Source of the DNA: Ignavibacteriales bacterium
GTDB lineage: Bacteria; Bacteroidota; Ignavibacteria; UBA10030; UBA8401
DNA length: 35,854 nt
Direction: 5' to 3'
NCBI GenBank assembly: GCA_026390635.1
Contig: JAPLFO010000139.1
Span: 124,227 to 160,080 of the forward strand
This document shows, one piece after another, positions 1 through 8,567 of this stretch; position 1 is the stretch's first letter; each line of letters begins with the position of its first letter. The notes beneath the pieces were generated by a model. The model was not told the origin of the DNA and searched no databases. It worked only from the letters and a program-made list of their open reading frames with translations. A program made the translations under genes and the position numbers.

Positions 1-1
1 T

Positions 2-1066
2 AATTATATTCTTTTCTTTACAGACAAAGGAAAGTGCTACTGGCTGAAGGTCTTCGAGGTTCCCGAAGGCGGCCGCACGTCCAAAGGCAAGGCGATCGTC
101 AATTTAATCGCGAAGGATCCCGGAGAGAATATCACCGCGTTTCTGAGTGTGAAGGAATTCGACGATCAGCACTTCGTCTTTATGGTCACCGAGCAGGGAC
201 AGATGAAGAAAACGACGCTGTCGGAATTCAGCAATCCGCGGCGCAGCGGCATCGGAGCGATTTCGCTCGACAAGCACGATCTCTTATGCGATGTCAAGTT
301 GACCGACGGAACGCATGAGATTGTGATCGGAACTCATGAGGGTATCGCAATCCGCTTTCCCGAGAGCGAGGTGCGCAGTATGGGACGAGGCGCATCAGGC
401 GTTCGCGCCATCAGACTCGAAAAGGGAGACAAAGTTATCGGTGCGGTGACACTGAAGCAGCTTCGCACAACCATTCTCGTTGCCACAGAACATGGCTTCG
501 GCAAACGCTCGGACCTGGGCGAATATCGCGTCAGCCACCGAGGCGGCAAAGGCATTGCAACACTGCGCGCGACAGAAAAGACCGGCAAAATGATGGCGAT
601 CAAGCAAGTGCAGGATTCGGACGACATCGTCGTGGTGACGACCGGCGGGATGGTGATTCGGCAGCACGCAAACGAAGTACGGGTATCCGGCAGAAATACA
701 TCCGGCGTTCGACTGATCCGGCTCGATTCCGGAGACAGGGTGGCGGCAATCGCTGTTGTGACGTCGGAGGATGAAGAGGACAAAGCCTTGGAGCAAGCCG
801 AAAAGCCGAAGCCAAATGGCACGACAGACCAGGACGACATCATATCGGGTAAAAAAAAAACTCTGAAGAACGTGATCTCTGAACCGCCGGCCGCACCGGC
901 GGCAAAAGCTCCGGAAGCGAAAAAAGCAGAAGCCAAAAACGTTCCGGCTGAAAAACCAACGGCGAAAAAAACAGAGAAAAAACCGGTAGCGAAGAAGAAA
1001 ACTGAACCCCCCATAGCAAAAAAGGCGGAGAAGAAGAAAGCAAAGCCCATTAAGAAAAAGCGGTAA
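2..1066 (+). CDS. gyrA: DNA gyrase subunit A, C-terminal part (5' end outside window)
   Basis: Type II topoisomerase subunit; the piece here is the C-terminal beta-pinwheel that wraps DNA. The reading frame is already open at base 2 (NYILFFTDKGKCYWLKV...), before the first Met at 149, so the gene enters from the left. Blade-like repeats recur: NPRRSGIGAISL, SMGRGASGVRAI, SHRGGKGIATL (GyrA-box-like) and SGRNTSGVRLI, and the order matches GyrA rather than ParC. From about base 775 the conserved domain gives way to an acidic linker and then about 70 residues rich in Lys, Ala, Pro and Glu, ending KKKR. Such a histone-H1-like basic tail is not standard for GyrA; E. coli GyrA has an acidic tail. 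Identification is firm; the function of the tail is unknown. Confidence 0.95.
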   Translation, partial: NYILFFTDKGKCYWLKVFEVPEGGRTSKGKAIVNLIAKDPGENITAFLSVKEFDDQHFVFMVTEQGQMKKTTLSEFSNPRRSGIGAISLDKHDLLCDVKLTDGTHEIVIGTHEGIAIRFPESEVRSMGRGASGVRAIRLEKGDKVIGAVTLKQLRTTILVATEHGFGKRSDLGEYRVSHRGGKGIATLRATEKTGKMMAIKQVQDSDDIVVVTTGGMVIRQHANEVRVSGRNTSGVRLIRLDSGDRVAAIAVVTSEDEEDKALEQAEKPKPNGTTDQDDIISGKKKTLKNVISEPPAAPAAKAPEAKKAEAKNVPAEKPTAKKTEKKPVAKKKTEPPIAKKAEKKKAKPIKKKR

Positions 1067-1135
1067 TATTGTGTTTGATTGAATGTTGCATTGCTCTTTG
1101 GTACATTACATGCCCACCCTTTTCACGAGGAACAT

Positions 1136-3955
1136 ATGGAGCGACTCCGCCATTTCAGCTTGCATATAATTTCTCTCACACTCTGCGCGGCTCTGGCCGG
1201 TGCACAGCCGGAAAATATCCGGTTGTCTGATACCCTTCCCGTTGATGTCAAGGTCATACGGGGGGCATTTTCCAACGGCCTTCACTATTTTATCAGGCAG
1301 AATCAAAAGCCCGAACACCGCGCGGAATTGCGTCTGGTGGTGAAAGCTGGATCGGTTCTGGAAGATGAGAACCAGCAGGGCTTGGCACATTTTGTCGAGC
1401 ACATGGCATTCAATGGAACGAAGAATTTTCCAAAACAGGATCTGGTGAATTTTCTGGAATCGACCGGCGTACGGTTCGGCCCGGAGTTGAACGCATATAC
1501 GAGCTTTGACGAAACGGTCTATATGCTGCAGGTGCCAACTGATACGCTGTCGACACTCAAACGCGGCTTTCAGGTTCTAGAAGACTGGGCATCTGCGATA
1601 AGTTTTGATGACGTCGAGATCGACAAGGAACGCGGTGTTGTCGGTGAAGAATGGCGTCTTGGACGCGGTGCGTATGAACGCGTTGCAAATAAACAATATC
1701 CCATCCTGTTCTACCACTCGCAATATGCCAACCGCCTGCCGATCGGAAAGAAGGAAGTGATCGACACGGCTTCGCACCCGGCGCTGAAAAAATTCTATAA
1801 GGACTGGTACCGGCCGGATCTGATGGCGGTGATCGCTGTCGGCGATTTTGATGTGCCGATGATCGAAGCGCTCATCAAACATCATTTTGCCGGTCTGAAA
1901 AATCCCAAGAAACCGCGGCCGCGTACGGAGTTTACACTGTCCGATCACGATAACGTTCTGATCTCGGTGGAAACCGACAAAGAATATCCGACCGCTTCCA
2001 TTTCTGTCTTCTTTAAGCGAAAGGACGTTGCCGAACGGACGGTGGGTGATTACCGGCATGGTTTGCTCAGCCGGCTGTACGACGGAATATTGAACGATCG
2101 ATTTGAAGAGAAAATTACCAAACCAAATCCTCCTTACATTTATGCGTACGCGGGCGACCAGGGATTTGTGGGCGACAAGCGGGCGTACGTGCTGGGTGCC
2201 AGCGTCCGTGAGAACGGATTTCGCGAAGGACTGACCGCGCTGCTGACCGAAGCGGAACGCGTCGCGGAGCATGGATTCACTGCGACGGAACTGGAGCGCC
2301 AGAAGAAGACGCTGCTGCGGAGCTACGAATCGTCGTTCAATGAACGAACCAAGCATGAATCGCGATCATATGTTGAAGAATATACCAGACACGTCCTGAA
2401 GCATGAATCCATTCCGGGTATCGAATATGAGTACGAGCTTGCCAAGAAGTATGTGGATGGCGCTACACTTGCGGAAGTGAATGCACTGACCAAAGAACGC
2501 ATCACGAAAAACAACCGCGTCATCACTGTCGCCGGACCGCAGAAAGAGGGTGTTCAGCTTCCATCGAAGAGCGATGTCGAAACAATGCTGTCCGATGTAC
2601 TGGCGGCAAAGACATCCGCGTACGAGGATGCAGCCGTTGCTCAAACGCTGCTGACATCGCTGCCGTCGCCGGGAAAAATTGTGTCCGAGAAGAAGATTGG
2701 ATCTGTCGGTACTGTTGAATGGACATTGTCCAACGGGGCGAAGGTGCTGGCGAAGGCGACCGATTTTAAAAATGATCAGGTGCTCTTCGGAGCGTTCAGT
2801 CCGGGAGGAACGACGCTTATTCCGGAAAATGATTATATGTCGGCCTCCACCGCCACACAGCTTGTCGGCGTGAGCGGGGTCGGTGATCTTGATATGGTGG
2901 CGCTGGGAAAATTTCTTGCCGGCCGCGTGGTCAATGTATCGCCGTATATCGGCGACCTCTATGAAGGATTCAACGGAAGTTGTTCGCCAAAAGACCTCGA
3001 CATGCTCTGCCAACTGGTGCGGGCGTATGTAACAGTGCCCCGGAAGGATTCTGTTGCTTTTGCATCGACCATGACACGTATCAAGGCATATCTGCAGAAC
3101 AGAAGCGCGAGCCCGGAGGCCGCGCTCAGCGATACAATCCAGGTGACCATGTCGCAGTATCATCACCGTGCGCGTCCCGTAACGCCGCAATTGTTCGACG
3201 AAGTGGATATGAACAAAGCGTTCTCTTTCTATCGCGAACGATTTGCGGATCTGGGTGACTTTACCTTTGTGTTTGTGGGCGCTTTTTCGATGGATACGCT
3301 GAAAACATGTGTCGAAAAATATATCGCCAATCTTCCAACGATGCGCCGTATGGAAACGTGGCGGGACGTTGGTGTTCGTGCGCCCGAAGGAAAAATTGAA
3401 AAGAGCGTCTTTAAAGGAATCGAGCCGAAAGCATCCGTCCGGATGATGATCACCGCTCCATTGGAATACACTACCCGCAACCGGTTCGACCTCAACACAC
3501 TGATGGAGGTGCTGCAGATCAAGTTGCGCGAAGTGGTGCTGGAGGAGAAAAGCGGGACGTACGGCATCAGCGCAAGTGCGTCTCCCGTGCACTATCCCGT
3601 CTCTCAGGCGCGTATTTCGATCAGCTTCGGCTGCGCTCCCGAGCGCGTGGACGAGCTGGTGCAGACCGTGCTTCAACAGTTGGACAGCGTAAAAATTGCT
3701 CCGATGTCGGAATTGTATGTGACAAAGACGAGAGAAATGCAACGCCGCTCTCTCGAGGTGGGATTGAAGATGAACGAAACCTGGCTGAGCATGCTTCAGA
3801 ATTATTATCAGAACGGTGAAGACGTTGGCCTTTTCCCCCAGCGCATGGCGTGGATCGACGGCATTACGGCTGCCGATATCCAGAAAACTGCCCAGCGTTA
3901 TTTTGACATGAAGAACTTTGTAAAAGTGGTGCTCTATCCGGAAAAGAAAAATTAG
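1136..3955 (+). CDS. Secreted M16 family zinc metallopeptidase (PqqL/pitrilysin-like)
   Basis: About 939 residues, the size of two-half M16 proteases, which cleave peptides inside a clam-shell chamber. The zinc motif HFVEH (HXXEH) lies at residues 85-89 and the third ligand is probably Glu165 in DKERGVVGEEW. The second M16 half (from about residue 560) lacks the motif, as is usual. I chose ATG 1136 over the in-frame TTG at 1079: it has GAGGAA just upstream and gives a good signal peptide (MERLRHFSLHIISLTLCAALAGA), so the enzyme acts in the periplasm or at the outer membrane. It starts 70 bases after gyrA; no terminator is visible between them. The substrate cannot be told from sequence. Confidence 0.93.
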   Translation: MERLRHFSLHIISLTLCAALAGAQPENIRLSDTLPVDVKVIRGAFSNGLHYFIRQNQKPEHRAELRLVVKAGSVLEDENQQGLAHFVEHMAFNGTKNFPKQDLVNFLESTGVRFGPELNAYTSFDETVYMLQVPTDTLSTLKRGFQVLEDWASAISFDDVEIDKERGVVGEEWRLGRGAYERVANKQYPILFYHSQYANRLPIGKKEVIDTASHPALKKFYKDWYRPDLMAVIAVGDFDVPMIEALIKHHFAGLKNPKKPRPRTEFTLSDHDNVLISVETDKEYPTASISVFFKRKDVAERTVGDYRHGLLSRLYDGILNDRFEEKITKPNPPYIYAYAGDQGFVGDKRAYVLGASVRENGFREGLTALLTEAERVAEHGFTATELERQKKTLLRSYESSFNERTKHESRSYVEEYTRHVLKHESIPGIEYEYELAKKYVDGATLAEVNALTKERITKNNRVITVAGPQKEGVQLPSKSDVETMLSDVLAAKTSAYEDAAVAQTLLTSLPSPGKIVSEKKIGSVGTVEWTLSNGAKVLAKATDFKNDQVLFGAFSPGGTTLIPENDYMSASTATQLVGVSGVGDLDMVALGKFLAGRVVNVSPYIGDLYEGFNGSCSPKDLDMLCQLVRAYVTVPRKDSVAFASTMTRIKAYLQNRSASPEAALSDTIQVTMSQYHHRARPVTPQLFDEVDMNKAFSFYRERFADLGDFTFVFVGAFSMDTLKTCVEKYIANLPTMRRMETWRDVGVRAPEGKIEKSVFKGIEPKASVRMMITAPLEYTTRNRFDLNTLMEVLQIKLREVVLEEKSGTYGISASASPVHYPVSQARISISFGCAPERVDELVQTVLQQLDSVKIAPMSELYVTKTREMQRRSLEVGLKMNETWLSMLQNYYQNGEDVGLFPQRMAWIDGITAADIQKTAQRYFDMKNFVKVVLYPEKKN

Positions 3956-4048
3956 CGAGGATACCGCGCGGCAGCCTCTTGAGAGATCTTCACAACCATT
4001 GCTTTGGAAGAGGTTGAGCGTCCGTGAAGAAAAATGACAAAGAATCTA

Positions 4049-4106
4049 CTCTGTGTTCTCATCTTTTGCTCTGTGCCCTCTGTGGCAAATCTATTTTCTA
4101 ACTGTC
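4049..4106 (+). repeat. Dispersed CTCTGTG repeat, copy 1
   Basis: Reads CTCTGTGTTCTC, then GCTCTGTGCCCTCTGTGGCA, then an AT-rich tail and CGCAGAGCAATTG. Related copies are at 8443-8480, 13079-13116, 25229-25256 and 25340-25452. This copy lies in the spacer before the lipoprotein gene at 4153, in sense orientation to it. Confidence 0.75.
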
Positions 4107-4152
4107 CGCAGAGCAATTGCGAATACTGTTCATATTCTCAGAAGGAGGTACA

Positions 4153-4614
4153 ATGAAGCAACTCACTGCGCTCCTGTTGTTGACCTCCGGCATGCTGCTG
4201 GCCGGATGTTCCACCCTGACGCTGACGCCGGTCGACTATGCATGGCCGATTGAAATCAGACCGGAAACCGATGTGCACGGATTTCTGCGCGACGATCGGA
4301 CGGGGTTGGCGTTCAACGTCAAGCCGCTGATGTTCGCCGAAACTGCTGATTCAAGCAAAGTGGGGGGGATTTCCTTCCGAATCATTCGTGATGCAGAAGG
4401 ATATTATTATGTTGTTGCGCCGAAATTCAAAAACGTGTACGTGTTTGCCGGTGCCGAAGGCGCCTTGAAATTGAAACTGGCAATCCCGGTCTCACAAACC
4501 GGTCTTGTGTCCCCGGCACTCAATCAACGAACATCCTTCATTCAACTGGTCAACGGCAAGGACAAGCCGCTCATACTTACGAAGAACGGCATACAGGAAG
4601 GAGAGAAAAAATGA
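4153..4614 (+). CDS. Small lipoprotein upstream of MCE transport genes
   Basis: 153 residues. The N-terminus MKQLTALLLLTSGMLLAGC is a lipoprotein signal with lipobox LAGC, Cys19 being the lipidated residue. The start at 4153 is fixed by AGAAGGAGG six bases upstream; the longer in-frame start at 4117 has no such site. The mature part is predicted beta-rich and matches no family I recognise. Its stop overlaps the start of the next gene (ATGA at 4611-4614), so the two are translationally coupled. Position just ahead of mlaE/mlaF/mlaD-like genes suggests an envelope role linked to that transporter; this is inference from context only. Confidence 0.82.
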   Translation: MKQLTALLLLTSGMLLAGCSTLTLTPVDYAWPIEIRPETDVHGFLRDDRTGLAFNVKPLMFAETADSSKVGGISFRIIRDAEGYYYVVAPKFKNVYVFAGAEGALKLKLAIPVSQTGLVSPALNQRTSFIQLVNGKDKPLILTKNGIQEGEKK

Positions 4615-5888
4615 AACGAGTAGCATGGATCGTCCTGACATCCCTTCTCTGGTTCGTGATGGCCACGGCACAGGATTCGGATTTTGAAATCAAGCAAAGC
4701 TTTGAAAAAAAGGTCAAAACATTGACGGAAAAAATCAAAACAGCGCAGACGGTGCAGGACTGCGCGGATATTCAGGCGGGAATCACAGAGCTTGAAAAAG
4801 AATTTGCGCCGCAGAGAGCGCTGTTGGACAAGGCATTCGTCGATCAAAACATGCAGACGCAGTTGGATAACGTGCGAGGGAACCTCCTTCTGAATCAGAC
4901 CAAGCTTGGAATTATTCAGGATCAGGTTGCAAAAATCGCCGTCTTGGAGACGCAGGTGCGGGAATTGTCCGTTCGGCTGGATTCACTCGAGAATAAAAAT
5001 GCATCGTTGCTGAACGAAGCGCAGACACTGCTCAAAGAAGCACAGACCCTGCGCGCTGCCCATTCTCAGGACGTCAAAGCAATCGCGCAACTCAACGATG
5101 TCATCGCAAAATTGAAGGAAGGTATCGTCGAACGCGACCGGATGATTTTTGCAATGGTGGACAGCATTTTCCTGCAGTATGATAAAGACAAGAACGTTGA
5201 CGGAATCAAAGATGCGTCCAAGACGCGCTTGGGCGTGCACCTGGAGCGCAACAATCTTCTTTCCCGCGTCCGGAGTTCCATCGACCACAACATGCAGTTT
5301 CTTGCCGTGACCACATTGAATGGCCGGGACATGGTGGCGCTGGGGGCGGAGCAGCAGAAATTCGCCAACCAGTGGAAAGGCCTTGGCCCGAAGCTGGCAG
5401 CAATCTATGCGGACAAGAGCGATCGGAAGAAGGATCTCGCTGCCATCGATACGATGCTGGCCGCATGGAAATCTACCGTGGACAAAGCGATGTGGAAAGC
5501 GTTGAACGAGCTCTTCCTTGCGCATTCACTTCCCGTGCAGCGCTTCTCCGATGGTACGGAATTCGTCAACGGTATCAACATGTTCCTTGACGACGAAATC
5601 AAGAATGTCTTCAAGCGGACCGAAGGCGACCGGCAAAAAACGTATGAGCAGTTCGCTGATTCTCTCTGGAACAAAGATTTCGGAAATGTCTGGCTGCCGA
5701 TGTTGAAAGAAAAAGGACTGGTCTCCGAAACTCAAATCAGCGGGATGCATGCAAAGATGGAACAATGGCGCGCATCGATCAAGCCATCCAATCAGTGGTT
5801 GATGATCGTGATCGCAGCGATCGTGCTGGTGATCATGGCGGTAATTTTCATACGTATGCGAAAACCGTCGGCAGCGGCAGCGGCGTAA
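4611..5888 (+). CDS. Exported coiled-coil protein with C-terminal membrane anchor
   Basis: 425 residues: signal peptide (MKRVAWIVLTSLLWFVMATAQ), a long charged heptad-like region at about 25-185 (KIAVLETQVRELSVRLDSLE and LNEAQTLLKEAQTLRAAH), a helical domain at about 190-385, then one strong hydrophobic helix near 397-416 (WLMIVIAAIVLVIMAVIFI) followed by Arg/Lys and a poly-Ala end. It is therefore likely anchored in the inner membrane with its bulk in the periplasm. GGAAGGAG precedes the start, which overlaps the lipoprotein stop. It may be an accessory or bridging component of the MCE system encoded 75 bases downstream. No family recognised. Confidence 0.85.
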   Translation: MKRVAWIVLTSLLWFVMATAQDSDFEIKQSFEKKVKTLTEKIKTAQTVQDCADIQAGITELEKEFAPQRALLDKAFVDQNMQTQLDNVRGNLLLNQTKLGIIQDQVAKIAVLETQVRELSVRLDSLENKNASLLNEAQTLLKEAQTLRAAHSQDVKAIAQLNDVIAKLKEGIVERDRMIFAMVDSIFLQYDKDKNVDGIKDASKTRLGVHLERNNLLSRVRSSIDHNMQFLAVTTLNGRDMVALGAEQQKFANQWKGLGPKLAAIYADKSDRKKDLAAIDTMLAAWKSTVDKAMWKALNELFLAHSLPVQRFSDGTEFVNGINMFLDDEIKNVFKRTEGDRQKTYEQFADSLWNKDFGNVWLPMLKEKGLVSETQISGMHAKMEQWRASIKPSNQWLMIVIAAIVLVIMAVIFIRMRKPSAAAAA

Positions 5889-5900
5889 GCGTATGCCAGG

Positions 5901-5931
5901 CATGCCGCCGCAGCACATACGTGGCGGCATG
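5901..5931 (+). other. Hairpin between coiled-coil gene and mlaE-like gene
   Basis: Perfect 9-bp inverted repeat CATGCCGCC / GGCGGCATG with a 13-nt loop, in the 75-base gap before the permease gene. There is no T-run after it, so it is not a classical terminator. It could protect an mRNA end or set differential expression between the accessory genes and the transporter. Confidence 0.5.
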
Positions 5932-5963
5932 ATCGCCGCAGGATATCCATAACAGAACAGGCA

Positions 5964-6758
5964 ATGACAACACAATCCACAGGATACGCTTTTCCGTTCT
6001 TCTCCACCATTGGCCGGCGCGGCGAAGCATTTTTCACGCATTTGGGGAAGTATTGTTCCCTCATGTGGTGGATGGTGAAAAATCTTTCGAATGCCCGCGA
6101 ATATTCCGGCAACATCGCGCAGCAAATGGTGCTGATCGGCAATAACTCCATGCTGATTGTGGTGTTCGTTGCCACGTTCGTCGGCATGGTGACATCGGTA
6201 CAATCCGCCTATCAACTCTATGCGTGGATACCCCGCACAGTGGTGGGCAGCCTGGTCATCAAATCCGTGCTGCTGGAATTGACGCCCCTTCTCACGGCGC
6301 TGGTGCTTGCCGGCAAGGTCGGGGCTACCATCACGGCCGAATTGGGTTCGATGCGTGTGTCGGAACAGGTGGACGCGCTTGAAGCGCTTGCCTTCGATTC
6401 CATTTCATTTCTTATCACGCCGCGGATTCTCGCGGGTATTATCATGTTTCCAATTCTTGTGGTGTTCGGTGATGTGATGGCGGTGCTCGGCGGATTGTTC
6501 GGAGCGGTGACCATCTCGCACATTTCAGCCGCCGCATTCATTTCCGGCATGAAGAGTTCGTTTGAAGTGTGGGATGGGGTGTTTGGCATCATCAAAGCGA
6601 CTTTTTTCGGATTTACCATTACATCGATCGCTTGCTATCAGGGATATTTTGTCGAAGGCGGTTCAGAAGGTGTCGGCAAAGCAACCATGGGCACCGTTGT
6701 CCTGACATGCCTTGCGGTGGTGGTGATGGATTTTGTTCTTGCATCTATATTGCTATGA
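5964..6758 (+). CDS. MlaE-family ABC transporter permease (MCE lipid transport)
   Basis: 264 residues with several membrane segments. The pattern is that of MlaE/YrbE permeases: an N-terminal amphipathic stretch, the segment VVVFVATFVGMVTSVQSAYQ, the conserved LTALVLAGKVGATITAELGS region with MRVSEQVDALEAL (about residues 110-140), and a hydrophobic C-terminal half. In this family the permease works with an MlaF ATPase and an MlaD-type MCE protein to move phospholipids or other hydrophobic molecules between inner and outer membrane. The stop overlaps the start of the ATPase gene by ATGA, so the two are coupled. The local Shine-Dalgarno is weak. Confidence 0.94.
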   Translation: MTTQSTGYAFPFFSTIGRRGEAFFTHLGKYCSLMWWMVKNLSNAREYSGNIAQQMVLIGNNSMLIVVFVATFVGMVTSVQSAYQLYAWIPRTVVGSLVIKSVLLELTPLLTALVLAGKVGATITAELGSMRVSEQVDALEALAFDSISFLITPRILAGIIMFPILVVFGDVMAVLGGLFGAVTISHISAAAFISGMKSSFEVWDGVFGIIKATFFGFTITSIACYQGYFVEGGSEGVGKATMGTVVLTCLAVVVMDFVLASILL

Positions 6759-7504
6759 TCCTTATCGAAAATATCTGGAAGCAATTCAGCGGCAAGCAAG
6801 TGCACCGCGGCATCTCGTTTGATGTGCGCGAAAAAGAAACGCTCGTCGTTCTCGGCAAGAGCGGCGGCGGGAAAAGTGTGTTGCTGAAAATGGTCATCGG
6901 GCTGATCAAGCCCGATGCCGGGCGGATTCTGGTGGACGGCAAGAATGTGGTGGAGATGACCTATCCGGAGCTTCGCGCGCTGCGGTTCAAGTTCGGATTT
7001 CTTTTTCAGGGGGCGGCGCTGTTCGACTCGATGACCGTTGGCGAAAACATTGCCCTGTCGCTCCGCCGCCACGCGGATTTTGCCCATGGAGAAATCCGCG
7101 ACCGCATCGACTATGCCCTCCACATCGTCGGTCTGGACAATGTTCAGCACGTCATGCCGTCATCGCTGAGCGGCGGGATGAAGAAGCGCGTCGGGCTTGC
7201 GCGCTCCATCGCCCTGACGCCACGCTATATGCTCTATGATGAGCCGACCACGGGATTGGATGTTGCCACAGCCGACGGCATCAATTTGCTGATCAACGAG
7301 CTCCGTTCATCACTCGGCGTGACGTCCATCGTGGTGACGCATGACATTCACAGTGCATTTGTCGTCGGCGACCGGTTTGCCGTTCTTGAAAAAGGCGAAA
7401 CCCTGATGACCGGAACCAGGGAAGAAATTCAAAACAGCGATAACGAAGAAGTGCGAAAATACATCAACAGTTCGATTTCACCGTCAGAGTCGGGGCACGC
7501 ATGA
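6755..7504 (+). CDS. MlaF-family ABC transporter ATP-binding protein
   Basis: 249 residues, a single ABC ATPase domain. Walker A is GKSGGGKS (34-41), Q-loop FLFQGAALF near 82-90, signature LSGGM (138-142), Walker B YMLYDEP (158-164), and the switch histidine in VVTHD. The QGAALFDSMTVGEN stretch is typical of the MlaF/Mkl branch. Start 6755 is chosen over upstream in-frame starts because it overlaps the permease stop (ATGA) and begins exactly at the family N-terminus (MILIENIWKQF). Its own stop overlaps the next gene's ATG in the same way, so permease, ATPase and MCE protein form one coupled unit. Confidence 0.95.
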   Translation: MILIENIWKQFSGKQVHRGISFDVREKETLVVLGKSGGGKSVLLKMVIGLIKPDAGRILVDGKNVVEMTYPELRALRFKFGFLFQGAALFDSMTVGENIALSLRRHADFAHGEIRDRIDYALHIVGLDNVQHVMPSSLSGGMKKRVGLARSIALTPRYMLYDEPTTGLDVATADGINLLINELRSSLGVTSIVVTHDIHSAFVVGDRFAVLEKGETLMTGTREEIQNSDNEEVRKYINSSISPSESGHA

Positions 7505-8412
7505 AACTGAGTAATGAAGCGCGTCTAGGAATCATCATTTTTTTTGCGGCGCTGCTGTTTGTCAGCGGCATCATTTACCTGCGGGGCATCAACCTGCAGA
7601 AGAAAGAATATTCGCTGACGATTTTCTACGACAACGTCAATGGTCTGGCGGAAGGAAGTGCAATCACCGTCGCGGGATTGACCATCGGACGCGTTGAGTC
7701 CATGCGTCTTGCCGGCACATCAATTGCCGTGGAAGTGTCGATTCAAAACAAGGTGCATCTGTCACGCGACTCAAAAGCTCTGATCAAAAGCTCCAGCATC
7801 ATGGGCGGCAAATTGATCGCCATTGTGCCCGGAGTACAGCCGCAGACAATGCAGGATGGCGATACGCTGACAGGCGCCTACGAAGCAGATCTGACGGAAC
7901 TGACGTCAACGCTGGCGCCGATTTCCTCCAATGTGCTCGGTATTCTGGAGCGCGTCAATACAACCTTCGACGAGAAAACACGGAATAACATTCAGACTAT
8001 TCTGGCAGATTTCAGCAAAACCTCCATGGGATTGAATCAGATCGTTCAAGTGGAAGGCCAGAAGCTCGATTATGCAATCGGAAACTTCGCGGTCTTTTCG
8101 TCAAATCTTGCCCGCTTTGCCATCAGTCTGGATTCTATTGCGTTGTCGCAGAAAGCGAATCTGGATACGAGCATGACAACAATCCGCACGGTGACCTACC
8201 GTCTGCGCGAAGCATCTGAAAATCTAAAAACAACCACAGCCTCCCTGGACGCCGTGATCGGGCGGATTGAACGCGGCGAAGGTACGCTTGGCCGGTTGAT
8301 CAAAGATCCTCGCATGTACGACCACATCGACAGTGCGGCGATCAATATGAATTTGCTATTCAAGGACATCCGCGAGAATCCGTCAAAGTATGTGAAGATC
8401 AGCGTCTTCTAA
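7501..8412 (+). CDS. MlaD-like MCE domain protein
   Basis: 303 residues: one N-terminal membrane helix (about 8-27), an MCE domain (about 37-113, with LTIFYDNVNGLAEGSAITVAG and SSSIMGGKLIAIVPG), and a long helical C-terminal part of about 180 residues that includes IERGEGTLGRLIKDPRMYD, a motif often seen in this family. MCE proteins form hexameric rings that carry lipids from the outer membrane side to the MlaE/MlaF core. A single MCE domain with a long helical tail suits a ring with a needle or barrel extension. It overlaps the ATPase gene by ATGA and ends the coupled unit. Confidence 0.94.
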   Translation: MKLSNEARLGIIIFFAALLFVSGIIYLRGINLQKKEYSLTIFYDNVNGLAEGSAITVAGLTIGRVESMRLAGTSIAVEVSIQNKVHLSRDSKALIKSSSIMGGKLIAIVPGVQPQTMQDGDTLTGAYEADLTELTSTLAPISSNVLGILERVNTTFDEKTRNNIQTILADFSKTSMGLNQIVQVEGQKLDYAIGNFAVFSSNLARFAISLDSIALSQKANLDTSMTTIRTVTYRLREASENLKTTTASLDAVIGRIERGEGTLGRLIKDPRMYDHIDSAAINMNLLFKDIRENPSKYVKISVF

Positions 8413-8442
8413 AGGAAAAAGGTAAAACGCAAAAAATAAAGT

Positions 8443-8480
8443 TCTCTGTGTTCTCTGTGGCAAAAATGTTTCTGAGCAGT
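8443..8480 (+). repeat. Dispersed CTCTGTG repeat, copy 2
   Basis: TTCTCTGTGTTCTCTGTGGC followed by AAAAATGTTTCTGAGCAGTT. It shares the GGCAAA and (C)TGAGCAGTT tail with the copy at 25340-25452. It sits in the 155-base spacer before the MDR oxidoreductase gene, in sense orientation to it. Confidence 0.75.
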
Positions 8481-8567
8481 TGATCTCTCAACAATGTGTT
8501 GCGACAATCCAGCCAACTCTGCGCGGCAGTTCTGTGATGTGATTTTTCACAAATGGATTAATCACCA

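Noticed and set aside
334-1050. Long minus-strand open frame opposite gyrA
   Set aside because: Phe/Ala/Ser-rich low-complexity translation of the Lys-rich gyrA tail; gyrA itself is certain here.
2366-3742. 458-codon minus-strand frame inside the M16 gene
   Set aside because: Shadow of a confident gene; His/Arg-rich composition, no motif or ribosome site.
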